In this document: piece by piece, positions 54,011 through 61,950 of the stretch
Numbering within the stretch: the first letter of the stretch is position 1
Layout: every line of letters begins with the position of its first letter
Virus record (IMG/VR): IMGVR_UViG_3300002835_000172
Span: 1-64,000 of that record
DNA: 64,000 nucleotides
Direction: 5' to 3' (one strand)
Source: a virus
Made by a program: the position numbers and the translations under genes
The notes under the pieces: model-generated
Databases searched by the model: none
What the model saw: the letters and a program-made list of their open reading frames with translations, nothing else
What the model was told of the DNA's origin: nothing

Positions 54011-55729
54011 TTATTTTTTCTTCTTTGCGCTAACCAAGTCTGGTTTGATGAAGGTTTCGTACTGCCAACGAGGTGCTGTTCTTTCAATACCGTCAAGACC
54101 TGTGTAAGTAACGAGTTCTAGAGGCTTTGGAAGCCTACCAGTATCAGCGATGAACTTGAATGCGCCTTCGGATTTTTTGGCGAAATCCTCAATGTTAGAA
54201 ATGATGTTGTCTTTAGTGCTTGATTCTGCAAGAGAGTTAATCATTCGTGGGAACTTGCGCTTCTCGCCGATGGTAAATGGTCGTGAACGCTCAATGCTTA
54301 CGACTACTCCGTTCGGCGCAACGAACGAGATTCTGCTCATAGATGGTCCACCAAGAAGGGCAAGATCATCAGCACCTATGTCGGATGGGAGTTGCACTGC
54401 ACGAACCATAGCACCGTCAACCATGTCAGGGTTCTCACTAAATGAACGAAGAACAGAAGATGGAACAACTGGTCGTAGAACAACACCATCTCGTCGGATC
54501 ATTCGTCCTTCGCCTGCTGGTGCACCTTTGAGTGTTGATATTGATTGCTGTACGGAAGCGTTGAACTTATCTTTTTGGAAAGCGCCAGTTCGCGGGATTT
54601 GTGCCATACGACTAATTTGGATTGTGCGCGTGTTGCTTGGGTTACCTTCTAGAACTTCTGAAAGATTTTCTGCTCGTGCTGTTGGCAATTTTGGTGGTGC
54701 AAGTCTTCGGGCTGCTCGTGCGAGCAACGCTAGTGGTCCTGGTATTTCAAACAACTGCGCTCCACATGTTGAGAAACGGTTGTCTGTGAAACGACCACCA
54801 TATTCAAAACCGCTCGGGCATCGTGCTTGACGCCTGCGATTAGGCTTGAGCCTGCTGAGCGCCCCACCGCCACCGCCGGGAATAAGTGCGCCATAAAGTC
54901 TTGAGCGAATAGGTGCGCTGAATGGGGATATGTTGCCCGGTGTTACTACTGAACCAACCGCCTGAGCGGCTCTACCAAGTCCACTTGAAGAACCAACAAG
55001 ACCTGCTTTGATTTCCATGTCTTCAGCGTCATCTTTTTCAACACGGTATCCACCGCCACGCTTCTTGTATTCGCGAACAAGCCAAGCGTTTGCGTATGCG
55101 GACGGGTATACATTGAATTTCTTTTTTGCTTCGGCTTTTACTCGCGCATAAAGTTCTTTGTCCGTTGGGATATTCGCACCTTTTAATGTGGTCTCATCAG
55201 ATTTGAATGTGGACACATTGATCGGCTTGTTTTCTTCTCGGTTACCCGCTGTTTCTGCACGACGCTTTCTGCGAACAGCGGAATCAATTTCTTCTGCGGA
55301 CATTCTCATCGCTGTAGATTTCTTTACACACTTAGGGTATTTACCTGAATCTGCGTCTCCGCGACCACATGACTCAAATCCGCCACCTTTTTTCGGGCGT
55401 GAAATATCAACCCATTCTTCTTCAAACCATTTCCCTAATCCACCGCGCTTGGATTCATCACCGATAAAGGTTTCCGCACCTAGTTTTGATGTACGAGACT
55501 TTAGGTAAAGTTTTGCTTTAAAGTTTAGAAGAGCCCTACTTCCGTCAAGCGGAGTTTTACGAACATCTGATCCTTTAGTGAAAAGGAATTTTGTTTTTGC
55601 ATTATCTGGGTTAAAATAAATTTCCTCACCAGAGACAATATTCGTCCGTTTCATAGCAGTTTTCATACGCATAGACATACGGAGTTTCCGTGCGAAATAC
55701 TCAAAGTCTTGGTTGAGATAACTACTCAT
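54011..55729 (-). CDS. Structural-region protein with DUF5872-like segments and variant Cys motif (572 aa)
   Basis: Residues about 95-160 (KWFEEEWVDISRPKKGGGFE, YPKCVKKSTAMRMSAEEID) and 204-222 (KKFNVYPSAYANAWLVREYK) match conserved phage segments of DUF5872 type. Residues 303-322 (RCPSGFEYGGRFTDNRFSTC) are a diverged form of the module core in the giant proteins, and the N-terminal NFKAKLYLKSR recalls their FKAxxFL start. C-terminal 250 residues are an unassigned domain. Probably virion-associated. Confidence 0.7.
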   Translation of the reverse strand: MSSYLNQDFEYFARKLRMSMRMKTAMKRTNIVSGEEIYFNPDNAKTKFLFTKGSDVRKTPLDGSRALLNFKAKLYLKSRTSKLGAETFIGDESKRGGLGKWFEEEWVDISRPKKGGGFESCGRGDADSGKYPKCVKKSTAMRMSAEEIDSAVRRKRRAETAGNREENKPINVSTFKSDETTLKGANIPTDKELYARVKAEAKKKFNVYPSAYANAWLVREYKKRGGGYRVEKDDAEDMEIKAGLVGSSSGLGRAAQAVGSVVTPGNISPFSAPIRSRLYGALIPGGGGGALSRLKPNRRRQARCPSGFEYGGRFTDNRFSTCGAQLFEIPGPLALLARAARRLAPPKLPTARAENLSEVLEGNPSNTRTIQISRMAQIPRTGAFQKDKFNASVQQSISTLKGAPAGEGRMIRRDGVVLRPVVPSSVLRSFSENPDMVDGAMVRAVQLPSDIGADDLALLGGPSMSRISFVAPNGVVVSIERSRPFTIGEKRKFPRMINSLAESSTKDNIISNIEDFAKKSEGAFKFIADTGRLPKPLELVTYTGLDGIERTAPRWQYETFIKPDLVSAKKKK

Positions 55730-56039
55730 TTTTTGCCGATTCTTTCGGTTCTTCAGGTTCCGCTATTTCTGCGGGCAAGGTTGTCTTCCACTTTTTAGCC
55801 AACTGCCTTAAAAGTGTAATATTTTTTTCATCCAGCACATTAGTACTAACACTATGATACGACATTCCCGAGGTTGCTTTTTCAATAGTGTCCCTTTGGG
55901 ACAGAAACAATTCGTTTGTCAAACTTGATGCGAACTTCGGGTCAGGGGCTACCACACCAAAAATGCCGTAATCTCCTTCCAGTAGGACATATGGGTTTCC
56001 CGAAACATCGGTGCTTGGGGTTACAAGGGCGTATCTCAT
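55722..56039 (-). CDS. Hypothetical protein (105 aa)
   Basis: ATG 56039 overlaps the kinase-like gene's end by 4 bases (ATGA). Begins with strands (MRYALVTPSTDVSGNPYVLL) and ends in an acidic Pro/Glu tail. Position between large modular genes parallels the small genes at 47721 and 51036. No family recognised. Confidence 0.65.
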   Translation of the reverse strand: MRYALVTPSTDVSGNPYVLLEGDYGIFGVVAPDPKFASSLTNELFLSQRDTIEKATSGMSYHSVSTNVLDEKNITLLRQLAKKWKTTLPAEIAEPEEPKESAKNE

Positions 56040-57877
56040 ACAACACTCGCTACAAGATCTTCTAATGCCGAATCCGCTTTAGGGGCAGGTGGTACAACAA
56101 TGATGTCTGCCAACTGTTTTGGGGTCATCCCTTGCATTTCTCTTAGGCGTGACGCTGACTTTCTGATATCTGACTGCAACGTTTCTAGTTGCTCCAACTG
56201 CTCAGGGTTCATCGCAAATTCGCCTATCAAATTGCGATCCTTGACCATCTCGTCAAGTTGGCTCAAAAGGCGATCTTCCAATGAATCTGCGTCAATTTTC
56301 TGTATATCTTGTAGAACCTTTTCGGCTTCCCCAACTAGTTCGCCATGGCTTTCGGCTGATCTACCATGACGCAAAGTAAGTTCGTTGCCGACTGGATGAT
56401 TACGAATACCTGAAGAAAATTTTTCTGCTGTATCACTAAATTCGTAAACGCTCATCACAAAACTATGGTCAATAGGGATGGCGTCAACACCATCGGAGTT
56501 TTCCGCGAACAGAATGTTCCCACTATGCCTATCTCCATTAGCCAAAACAATATCCATCACATGCATATGAACCAATTTTCGGCTATCAACTTTTTTCATC
56601 ACTTCCGGATCAGAAGAAAGAATCTTCCCTTCGTATGAGTTATGAACCAGATCCGTAACAACACCCATAGCCGCCCTAGTTGGTGCTGCTTGAACCACGC
56701 GAAGCGAAGACGATGGATAGCCAAACTCCTCAGTTATTGACACAGCAAGAACCTCATTCACAGGTTCAAACCATCGGGATGCTCCACCCTTGGTCAGGGG
56801 TGCTTTGCTATGCGGAACATTCTCATCCCACATGGACTGCCGTGAAGCGTATTTGACACCAAACATTTGACCTGTTGACCTATCTCGGAAGCGATTCATC
56901 CCTACGACACCGCCACCAGTGCCAAGTAACTCAAATCGCTTTATTTCTGAAACATTGCCTTCAGAGTCGTAAACATCAATATTTTCTAGAATCGCGTCAA
57001 GTACCAAAGCATCACTTATTTCATTTAGTTTTCCGCCATTGGCAATATGCTGTGAAGCCTTCTCAACTGTGTCAATGTCTTTTTTGACAGTAGGGAGATC
57101 TCTTGAAATATTTCTTCCGTTTGCATCAGCAATACCTATAACAGGATCAAAATCTTTTGCCTTCGCAATAGTGCTATTGCCTTTCTTGAAACCGCTAGGC
57201 GATTTGACCACGGGTGGATCAGCCTTCGGATCCTCTTTTTTATCTTTGCGACGCTTTAATGTCGCTAGGAGGAAATTCTTTGCATCAACGGTGGCGTCTC
57301 GTTTAATCTTCCCCGCTACTGCTTCCAACTGTTCTTTTTTCTTGTCAGATATTTTCCCGCGCCTATGAAGCGAGTCAGTAGCAAAGTCCAATAGTTGCGC
57401 ACCGCCAGACTTCAATAAAACCATACCGAAAAGCGTAGATTGTGTCATTGAATCTGAACCATCTGCGTACATGTAATCCATTGTTTGCAGGGCAATCATC
57501 GCCGCTGCTTTTGAACCATTTTTTACTTTTTCAGATTTGAAAATTACCCGAGCGCCATCAATCAATTTCCCAGCCATGGAAGCCGCCCCGCGTGCTGCTG
57601 ATTCAGCAGAAGGGGTGAGGCAGTTGGACATCTGCATGTCGGTGAACTGATTTGCGTTAGGTGTACCGGGTGGGCATCGCAACTTACCCAAAGAATCAAC
57701 TATCACCCCCGCAGCGCGCGCCGCTCTATGACCGACGGAGGTTAACTCTGGTCGGTCTTTTACAGTAGGTCCAAGGAAACCTTTGAACAGCAAAACATTC
57801 TCTTGAACAGCAGCAACAGATTTGCGGTATTCTGCAACTCTCTCGTTTGCGTCAAAAGCGCGAGACGATTTGATCAT
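56036..57877 (-). CDS. Kinase-like protein with reduced Cys motif (613 aa)
   Basis: Start at ATG 57877; a TTG at 57889 is possible. RCPPGTPNANQFTDMQMSNC (67-86) is a short relative of the giant proteins' module core. Helical middle, then GGKLNEISDALVLDAI, candidate Lys 342 (FGVKYAS), catalytic NGDRHSGN at 447-454 (Asp 449, Asn 454) and PIDHS (Asp 470). This is the clearest PI3K-like signature of the three. Ends in a coiled coil. Third kinase-like gene in the late operon. Confidence 0.75.
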   Translation of the reverse strand: MIKSSRAFDANERVAEYRKSVAAVQENVLLFKGFLGPTVKDRPELTSVGHRAARAAGVIVDSLGKLRCPPGTPNANQFTDMQMSNCLTPSAESAARGAASMAGKLIDGARVIFKSEKVKNGSKAAAMIALQTMDYMYADGSDSMTQSTLFGMVLLKSGGAQLLDFATDSLHRRGKISDKKKEQLEAVAGKIKRDATVDAKNFLLATLKRRKDKKEDPKADPPVVKSPSGFKKGNSTIAKAKDFDPVIGIADANGRNISRDLPTVKKDIDTVEKASQHIANGGKLNEISDALVLDAILENIDVYDSEGNVSEIKRFELLGTGGGVVGMNRFRDRSTGQMFGVKYASRQSMWDENVPHSKAPLTKGGASRWFEPVNEVLAVSITEEFGYPSSSLRVVQAAPTRAAMGVVTDLVHNSYEGKILSSDPEVMKKVDSRKLVHMHVMDIVLANGDRHSGNILFAENSDGVDAIPIDHSFVMSVYEFSDTAEKFSSGIRNHPVGNELTLRHGRSAESHGELVGEAEKVLQDIQKIDADSLEDRLLSQLDEMVKDRNLIGEFAMNPEQLEQLETLQSDIRKSASRLREMQGMTPKQLADIIVVPPAPKADSALEDLVASVV

Positions 57878-57889
57878 CGCCTCAACCAA

Positions 57890-58219
57890 CTATTTGTCGC
57901 TAGATTCTGACGCTTTGTTAAAGAAAGAAAGTGGAACAACATCATCATCCTCTGCATCTTTTTTCTTAGAAGGCTTTTTCGTTTCCACTTTGGTTTCTTG
58001 TGCATCCTCAACAGGTTCATCAACGCTGATCTCTACTGATGCAGGTGTTTCAACTTCCAACACTGCTTCTTCAACGACAACTACTTCCTCTTTGACTTCA
58101 ACCTCAACAACAGAAATCTGAACTTCAGGCGTCTCAACTACGGGCACTTGTTCTTGTTTTGTGTCAAAAGCAAGACCAGAAGTGTTCACTGAGTCAAAAG
58201 GTTGGTTTTCTTTTTTCAT
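57890..58219 (-). CDS. Acidic Val/Glu-rich protein, possible scaffold (109 aa)
   Basis: Low-complexity Val/Glu repeats (VVEVEVKEEVVVVEEAVLEV) followed by a Lys-rich patch (KKPSKKKDAEDDD). ATG overlaps the upstream stop (TAATG). Acidic low-complexity proteins between protease and capsid genes are often scaffolds, but this is short and only compositional evidence exists. Confidence 0.6.
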   Translation of the reverse strand: MKKENQPFDSVNTSGLAFDTKQEQVPVVETPEVQISVVEVEVKEEVVVVEEAVLEVETPASVEISVDEPVEDAQETKVETKKPSKKKDAEDDDVVPLSFFNKASESSDK

Positions 58220-59547
58220 TAAATGTCGCCAAGACCTGTTTCAATTTCAAGCATTTCAAGTTCCATCAAACTGCTTAGGAACTCTTTCGCTTCGTCATCC
58301 AAAAGAGTCTTTTCTTCCGACCATTCGGCAGGAATCATGTCTTCTTTGTCAAGTTCCATTGCACGCTTCTTGATATGTGCTTTTGCTTTTTCTTTATCTT
58401 TTGCGCGACCGTAAGACATGATTGCGTTCTTCAAGTCTTCTTCATCCTTGATTGGGTATGAGCCGTCTGGCAAAGCCATTCCGCCCTTAGCCATTTCGTC
58501 ACGCTCATCTTCGCTGTACATTGCCTTAAGGGCAACGTCGGCTACTTCTGCATCAATGTCTGCGGCTTCTTCGGGATCGTATTCATCAAATCCGAGGATC
58601 TCACCGTCAACACCAACATAAACATCGTATGACTTTCCGTCTACGCCTTCAATTTCTACAGCGTAAGCGTCGTAACCGTCAAACATGTCGGCATCAACAG
58701 AAACAACTTCGCCTTCAATTGACTTGGTTGCAATATCTGAAGCCTCGCTGAACGAGATTACTTTTTGTCCGGGTACGGTTGCTACTTCACCAATCAAATC
58801 TTCATTCAAAAGGTGCCAGCCCATGCACTCGCCTGACGAACCATCAAAGTAAGCCTCAACTGGCTTTCCATCTTTGCGTTGAACATCAACAACAAAAACA
58901 TCAACTTCGTCTGCGTAGCCAGAGTCAAGAACTTTTCCTGCGAACATGCTTTCTGCCATGCCTTCAATTTCAAGCAGGCTTGGCATTGTGTCTTGTTGTT
59001 CACATCCACCTGGGCATGATGCACAGATTTCTGAACCGCCCGCATAGACGCGACGCTCAATGGCGCAAACAAAAGCAAGATCGTCATAGTCGGCAGACTT
59101 GACGCCCATTGTTTCCATGCGCTTAGCGCGAGCCTTCTTGCGTTGCTCCATCATCTTTTCAATCTCGCTGTACATCTTCTCTTCTTCATCATCAAGATCT
59201 TCGGGCATGTCTTCTTCGTCGTCTTCTTCTTCCATATCTACGACTTCAGTAGGCTTCTTTTTCTTTTTTGCAGGAGCAGGGGTCATTCCCTCTTCCATCA
59301 TTGCGAGATCTTCTTCCATCTTTGCTCCCTTTTCGTCTGAAGCGGAAACCCACTCAGATTTTTCGGTTGCTACTTCTGGTGCTGCGTCAGCAGGTACGGC
59401 TTCTTCCGTTTGCGTGACAGCCTTTGCTCCACACTTGCCACAAACTTTTGCTCCCGGCTTGTAGCCACATTCTGCTAACTCCAAACCTTTGGCGCATTCA
59501 ATTCCGCCGTCTGCAAGAAGTTTTACTGTTGGTGTTTCGCTAGCCAT
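58219..59547 (-). CDS. PepSY-like protein with Cys pairs (442 aa)
   Basis: Start at ATG 59547 with AAGGAG 9 bases upstream; the same frame stays open to 59697 and those 50 codons contain a Cys-x2-Cys-x5-Cys string, so a longer form is possible. Residues about 25-45 have CGKCG. Acidic low-complexity middle, PepSY-like repeats (ISFSEASDIATKSIEGEVVS, YDVYVGVDGEILGFDEY), and a C-terminal DGSYPIKDEEDLKNAIMSYG segment common in phage structural regions. Role probably in head assembly. Confidence 0.65.
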   Translation of the reverse strand: MASETPTVKLLADGGIECAKGLELAECGYKPGAKVCGKCGAKAVTQTEEAVPADAAPEVATEKSEWVSASDEKGAKMEEDLAMMEEGMTPAPAKKKKKPTEVVDMEEEDDEEDMPEDLDDEEEKMYSEIEKMMEQRKKARAKRMETMGVKSADYDDLAFVCAIERRVYAGGSEICASCPGGCEQQDTMPSLLEIEGMAESMFAGKVLDSGYADEVDVFVVDVQRKDGKPVEAYFDGSSGECMGWHLLNEDLIGEVATVPGQKVISFSEASDIATKSIEGEVVSVDADMFDGYDAYAVEIEGVDGKSYDVYVGVDGEILGFDEYDPEEAADIDAEVADVALKAMYSEDERDEMAKGGMALPDGSYPIKDEEDLKNAIMSYGRAKDKEKAKAHIKKRAMELDKEDMIPAEWSEEKTLLDDEAKEFLSSLMELEMLEIETGLGDI

Positions 59548-59684
59548 GTTCGTGGACTCCTTGTAGTGCATTGTTTTTGCAATACACTTTGTTGGATTAG
59601 AGCAAACAGAGCATGGCGTCAAGCGTTTATCGCCTGACATCAGACACTGATATTTTGCTGTTTTTTGTGGTAAACCTGTTATTG

Positions 59685-59695
59685 AAGTATAACCC
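59685..59695 (-). promoter_or_regulatory. Possible late promoter motif GGGTTATACTT, copy 1
   Basis: Minus strand GGGTTATACTT, with TATACT as -10, upstream of the 442-aa gene. The same 11 bases recur upstream of the protease gene (61921-61931). No -35 box is evident at either. Confidence 0.4.
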
Positions 59696-59751
59696 ATATT
59701 AGTGTTTTGTTTTTGTTACAAATGGAACAGTCTTAAAAACCGTTTTTTTAT

Positions 59752-61854
59752 TTACATTGAGTCCATGATGTTGAGCAACGCATCAAATGCTTCGTCCTCT
59801 ACACCATCAATCTCAACGATCACTCCGTCCTCGGTGACTTCTGATTTGATTTGATAATAATCCAGAATTGGATCCAAAAGTTCTTTGACTTCGTACAGTG
59901 ACCGTTCAGCAGAAGAAACCATGAGAGTTTCTTTCTCATCCAACGACAATGACTTAGCCTCAATCTCTGAAGCCACACCACCCGAACTCAACACTTCCTT
60001 GAGAAGGTTGAAAGCGTTCTGTAGTTTTGTCATATTCCGTGAACTGATAACCCGTCCTGCTTTGACTTCAATGTCTTCATCGGCGTCTTTGCCCATGAGT
60101 TCAGCAATAGCCGCCATCAGCATGCCCATCATCTGCTTAGGGTCTTTGCCTCCGCCACCGCAACCACAGTCATCATCGTCGTCAGAGTCTTTGTAGTAAG
60201 GCATTTCCATAACTCCGCCGTTATCATCATCGCCTTCCATGACCCAGTTTTTCTTATCTGCCATGTAGTTGATGAAATCGGGCTCATCATTCATGAATTG
60301 TTTCAGAGCCTCATAAGCCTTTTCGTTGCCTTCGTCTTCGTTCTCAAACTCAACATCTTCCATTTTCATGGTTTCTTCTGTTTCATCTGATTCTGCCAAA
60401 CGGTCAGCCATAGCCTCCATCATTTCGTAACCCTTTTCCTCAGAGTCAAGGAAGTCAAATATTGACTTAATTTCTTCTTCGGTCATGGTTTCAAGCGATT
60501 TGCCGGGCTTGAGTACTCCCCTAAGACGGTTATTGAATTCGTTGTCGTCCCAGTTCAACTTGCGTAGTTTGCCACGACAGTTCTTCATGCCCGGATGATG
60601 ACATCCTTCGTTCGGCCAGAGACCAGTTGTTTCATGGTGAAGCCAAGCGCAAATATTGCTCAACGGGTAAAGTTCAGGGTGGTTGGCGAGAATTACGCGA
60701 CAACGACGGAATCCACCCGGCTTTTTCATAATTGGGCGCCAGTAGCGGAGCAGTTTTTCAAGGTTTCCACGACGCGGACCGTATCCACGGGTACGGGCGG
60801 TAACAATTTCTTGTGGAATGATGCCACCAAGTGGGTCAGCCTTTTCAGGTGACTTTGGTTTCACGCCTGCTGGTACTTGAGGATCCGCGTCAAGGTTGTA
60901 TCGGTCTTCGTACCTGCGTTCAGCGTCAGAACCGCTTGGCTTATCTCCATCAACATTGATGTAAACAACCTGTGGCTTTACCCTTGTGGCTTCGCCAATC
61001 ATGAATTGTCCATCTTCGTAATGGTATGAAACGCGCATCGTCATGATGCCTTGACCTTCTACACGGTGGTCAAAAATTGCGCTATTTGCATCTGATTCAC
61101 GAATCCTTACCGCGCCACCAAACTTCTTTGCCAAGGCAAGGGGAAGGTTTTCTTCACGACTGCGGTTTGGCATAGGTGCATCAATTGCGTCATCGTCTTG
61201 TTCTGGCTTCGCTTCTGCCTGTGGCTTATTGCGTTGCATGTTGCTCGCCATGAAGCGTGCAAGAAGCGAACGACCCGCTTCAGTAATGTTGCCATTTTCT
61301 TCACGCATGTAACCTTTTTGGTCATTGCCTTCAAATGACTTGATTGAGATTGTTCCCGTAAGTTGGTTTGCGCCGTGAAGAACAGGGCTTGCTTCGTACA
61401 GTTCAACCTTCTTCAATACGTTTGCTTGGCGCTGTGGGTCAAAATCAGCATCAAGGGTTTTGTAGCCGATTGACCACTCTTGCTCTTCGCCGAAGAAAGC
61501 AACATCAGCAAAAGCCTGACGACCGCGTTCTGATTTCAGATTGAACTGAACTTTGGCATATAGACCGCCAATACCAGCGGCACGCATCTTCATTGGAAGT
61601 CGTGGATCCGATGGTGGAACTTCGTACATTTCAAGAACTTTGCCGATTGGCTCATTCCAGTTGTGACCCCAAACAACACGGGGTTTGCGCCTCTTGAGGC
61701 TGTCTGTGAAAGCGCCCGGAACGATGATGTCGCCGACACTGTCCTTGTTGCCAATTCCCGCAACGAAACATTCAACTACGCCTTGCGCTTCGTCAATGTT
61801 GAACTGACCTTGTAGCGCCTTGTATTGCTGTGTTTCGGTCATCGTCGTAGACAT
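59752..61854 (-). CDS. Prohead protease fused to a long acidic C-terminal region (700 aa)
   Basis: Residues 20-140 are the HK97 prohead (S78) protease: VVECFVAGIGNKDSVGDII, GHNW with His 64, and EWSIGY with Ser 128. After a disordered stretch there is a conserved segment with a Cys/His cluster (FRRCRVILANHPELYPLSNI, CAWLHHE, CHHPGMKNC) and then an acidic helical tail with CGCGGGG. At 700 aa it is far above the usual 200; the tail may be a fused scaffold. GGAG before ATG 61854. Confidence 0.85.
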   Translation of the reverse strand: MSTTMTETQQYKALQGQFNIDEAQGVVECFVAGIGNKDSVGDIIVPGAFTDSLKRRKPRVVWGHNWNEPIGKVLEMYEVPPSDPRLPMKMRAAGIGGLYAKVQFNLKSERGRQAFADVAFFGEEQEWSIGYKTLDADFDPQRQANVLKKVELYEASPVLHGANQLTGTISIKSFEGNDQKGYMREENGNITEAGRSLLARFMASNMQRNKPQAEAKPEQDDDAIDAPMPNRSREENLPLALAKKFGGAVRIRESDANSAIFDHRVEGQGIMTMRVSYHYEDGQFMIGEATRVKPQVVYINVDGDKPSGSDAERRYEDRYNLDADPQVPAGVKPKSPEKADPLGGIIPQEIVTARTRGYGPRRGNLEKLLRYWRPIMKKPGGFRRCRVILANHPELYPLSNICAWLHHETTGLWPNEGCHHPGMKNCRGKLRKLNWDDNEFNNRLRGVLKPGKSLETMTEEEIKSIFDFLDSEEKGYEMMEAMADRLAESDETEETMKMEDVEFENEDEGNEKAYEALKQFMNDEPDFINYMADKKNWVMEGDDDNGGVMEMPYYKDSDDDDDCGCGGGGKDPKQMMGMLMAAIAELMGKDADEDIEVKAGRVISSRNMTKLQNAFNLLKEVLSSGGVASEIEAKSLSLDEKETLMVSSAERSLYEVKELLDPILDYYQIKSEVTEDGVIVEIDGVEDEAFDALLNIMDSM

Positions 61855-61920
61855 GGTTCTCCAATTAAAAGTTGTTTATTAAACAATAAACTATTTGGAG
61901 TCCCAAAACGGGAACACTTT

Positions 61921-61931
61921 AAGTATAACCC
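61921..61931 (-). promoter_or_regulatory. Possible late promoter motif GGGTTATACTT, copy 2
   Basis: Identical 11-base word to that at 59685-59695, here in the 96-base gap between portal and protease genes. The gap also holds a palindrome TTGTTTA-T-TAAACAA. Confidence 0.4.
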
Positions 61932-61950
61932 CTGTATTTTACTGAAAATA

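Noticed and set aside
57890-58219. Acidic Val/Glu protein as an antitoxin of a HipA-like kinase
   Set aside because: HipB antitoxins are helix-turn-helix proteins; this one is low complexity with no such fold, so a toxin-antitoxin reading is not supported.
61900-61920. AGTCCC block before the protease gene as a cassette promoter
   Set aside because: The box points rightward, away from the protease gene, and the -10 position reads AACACT.
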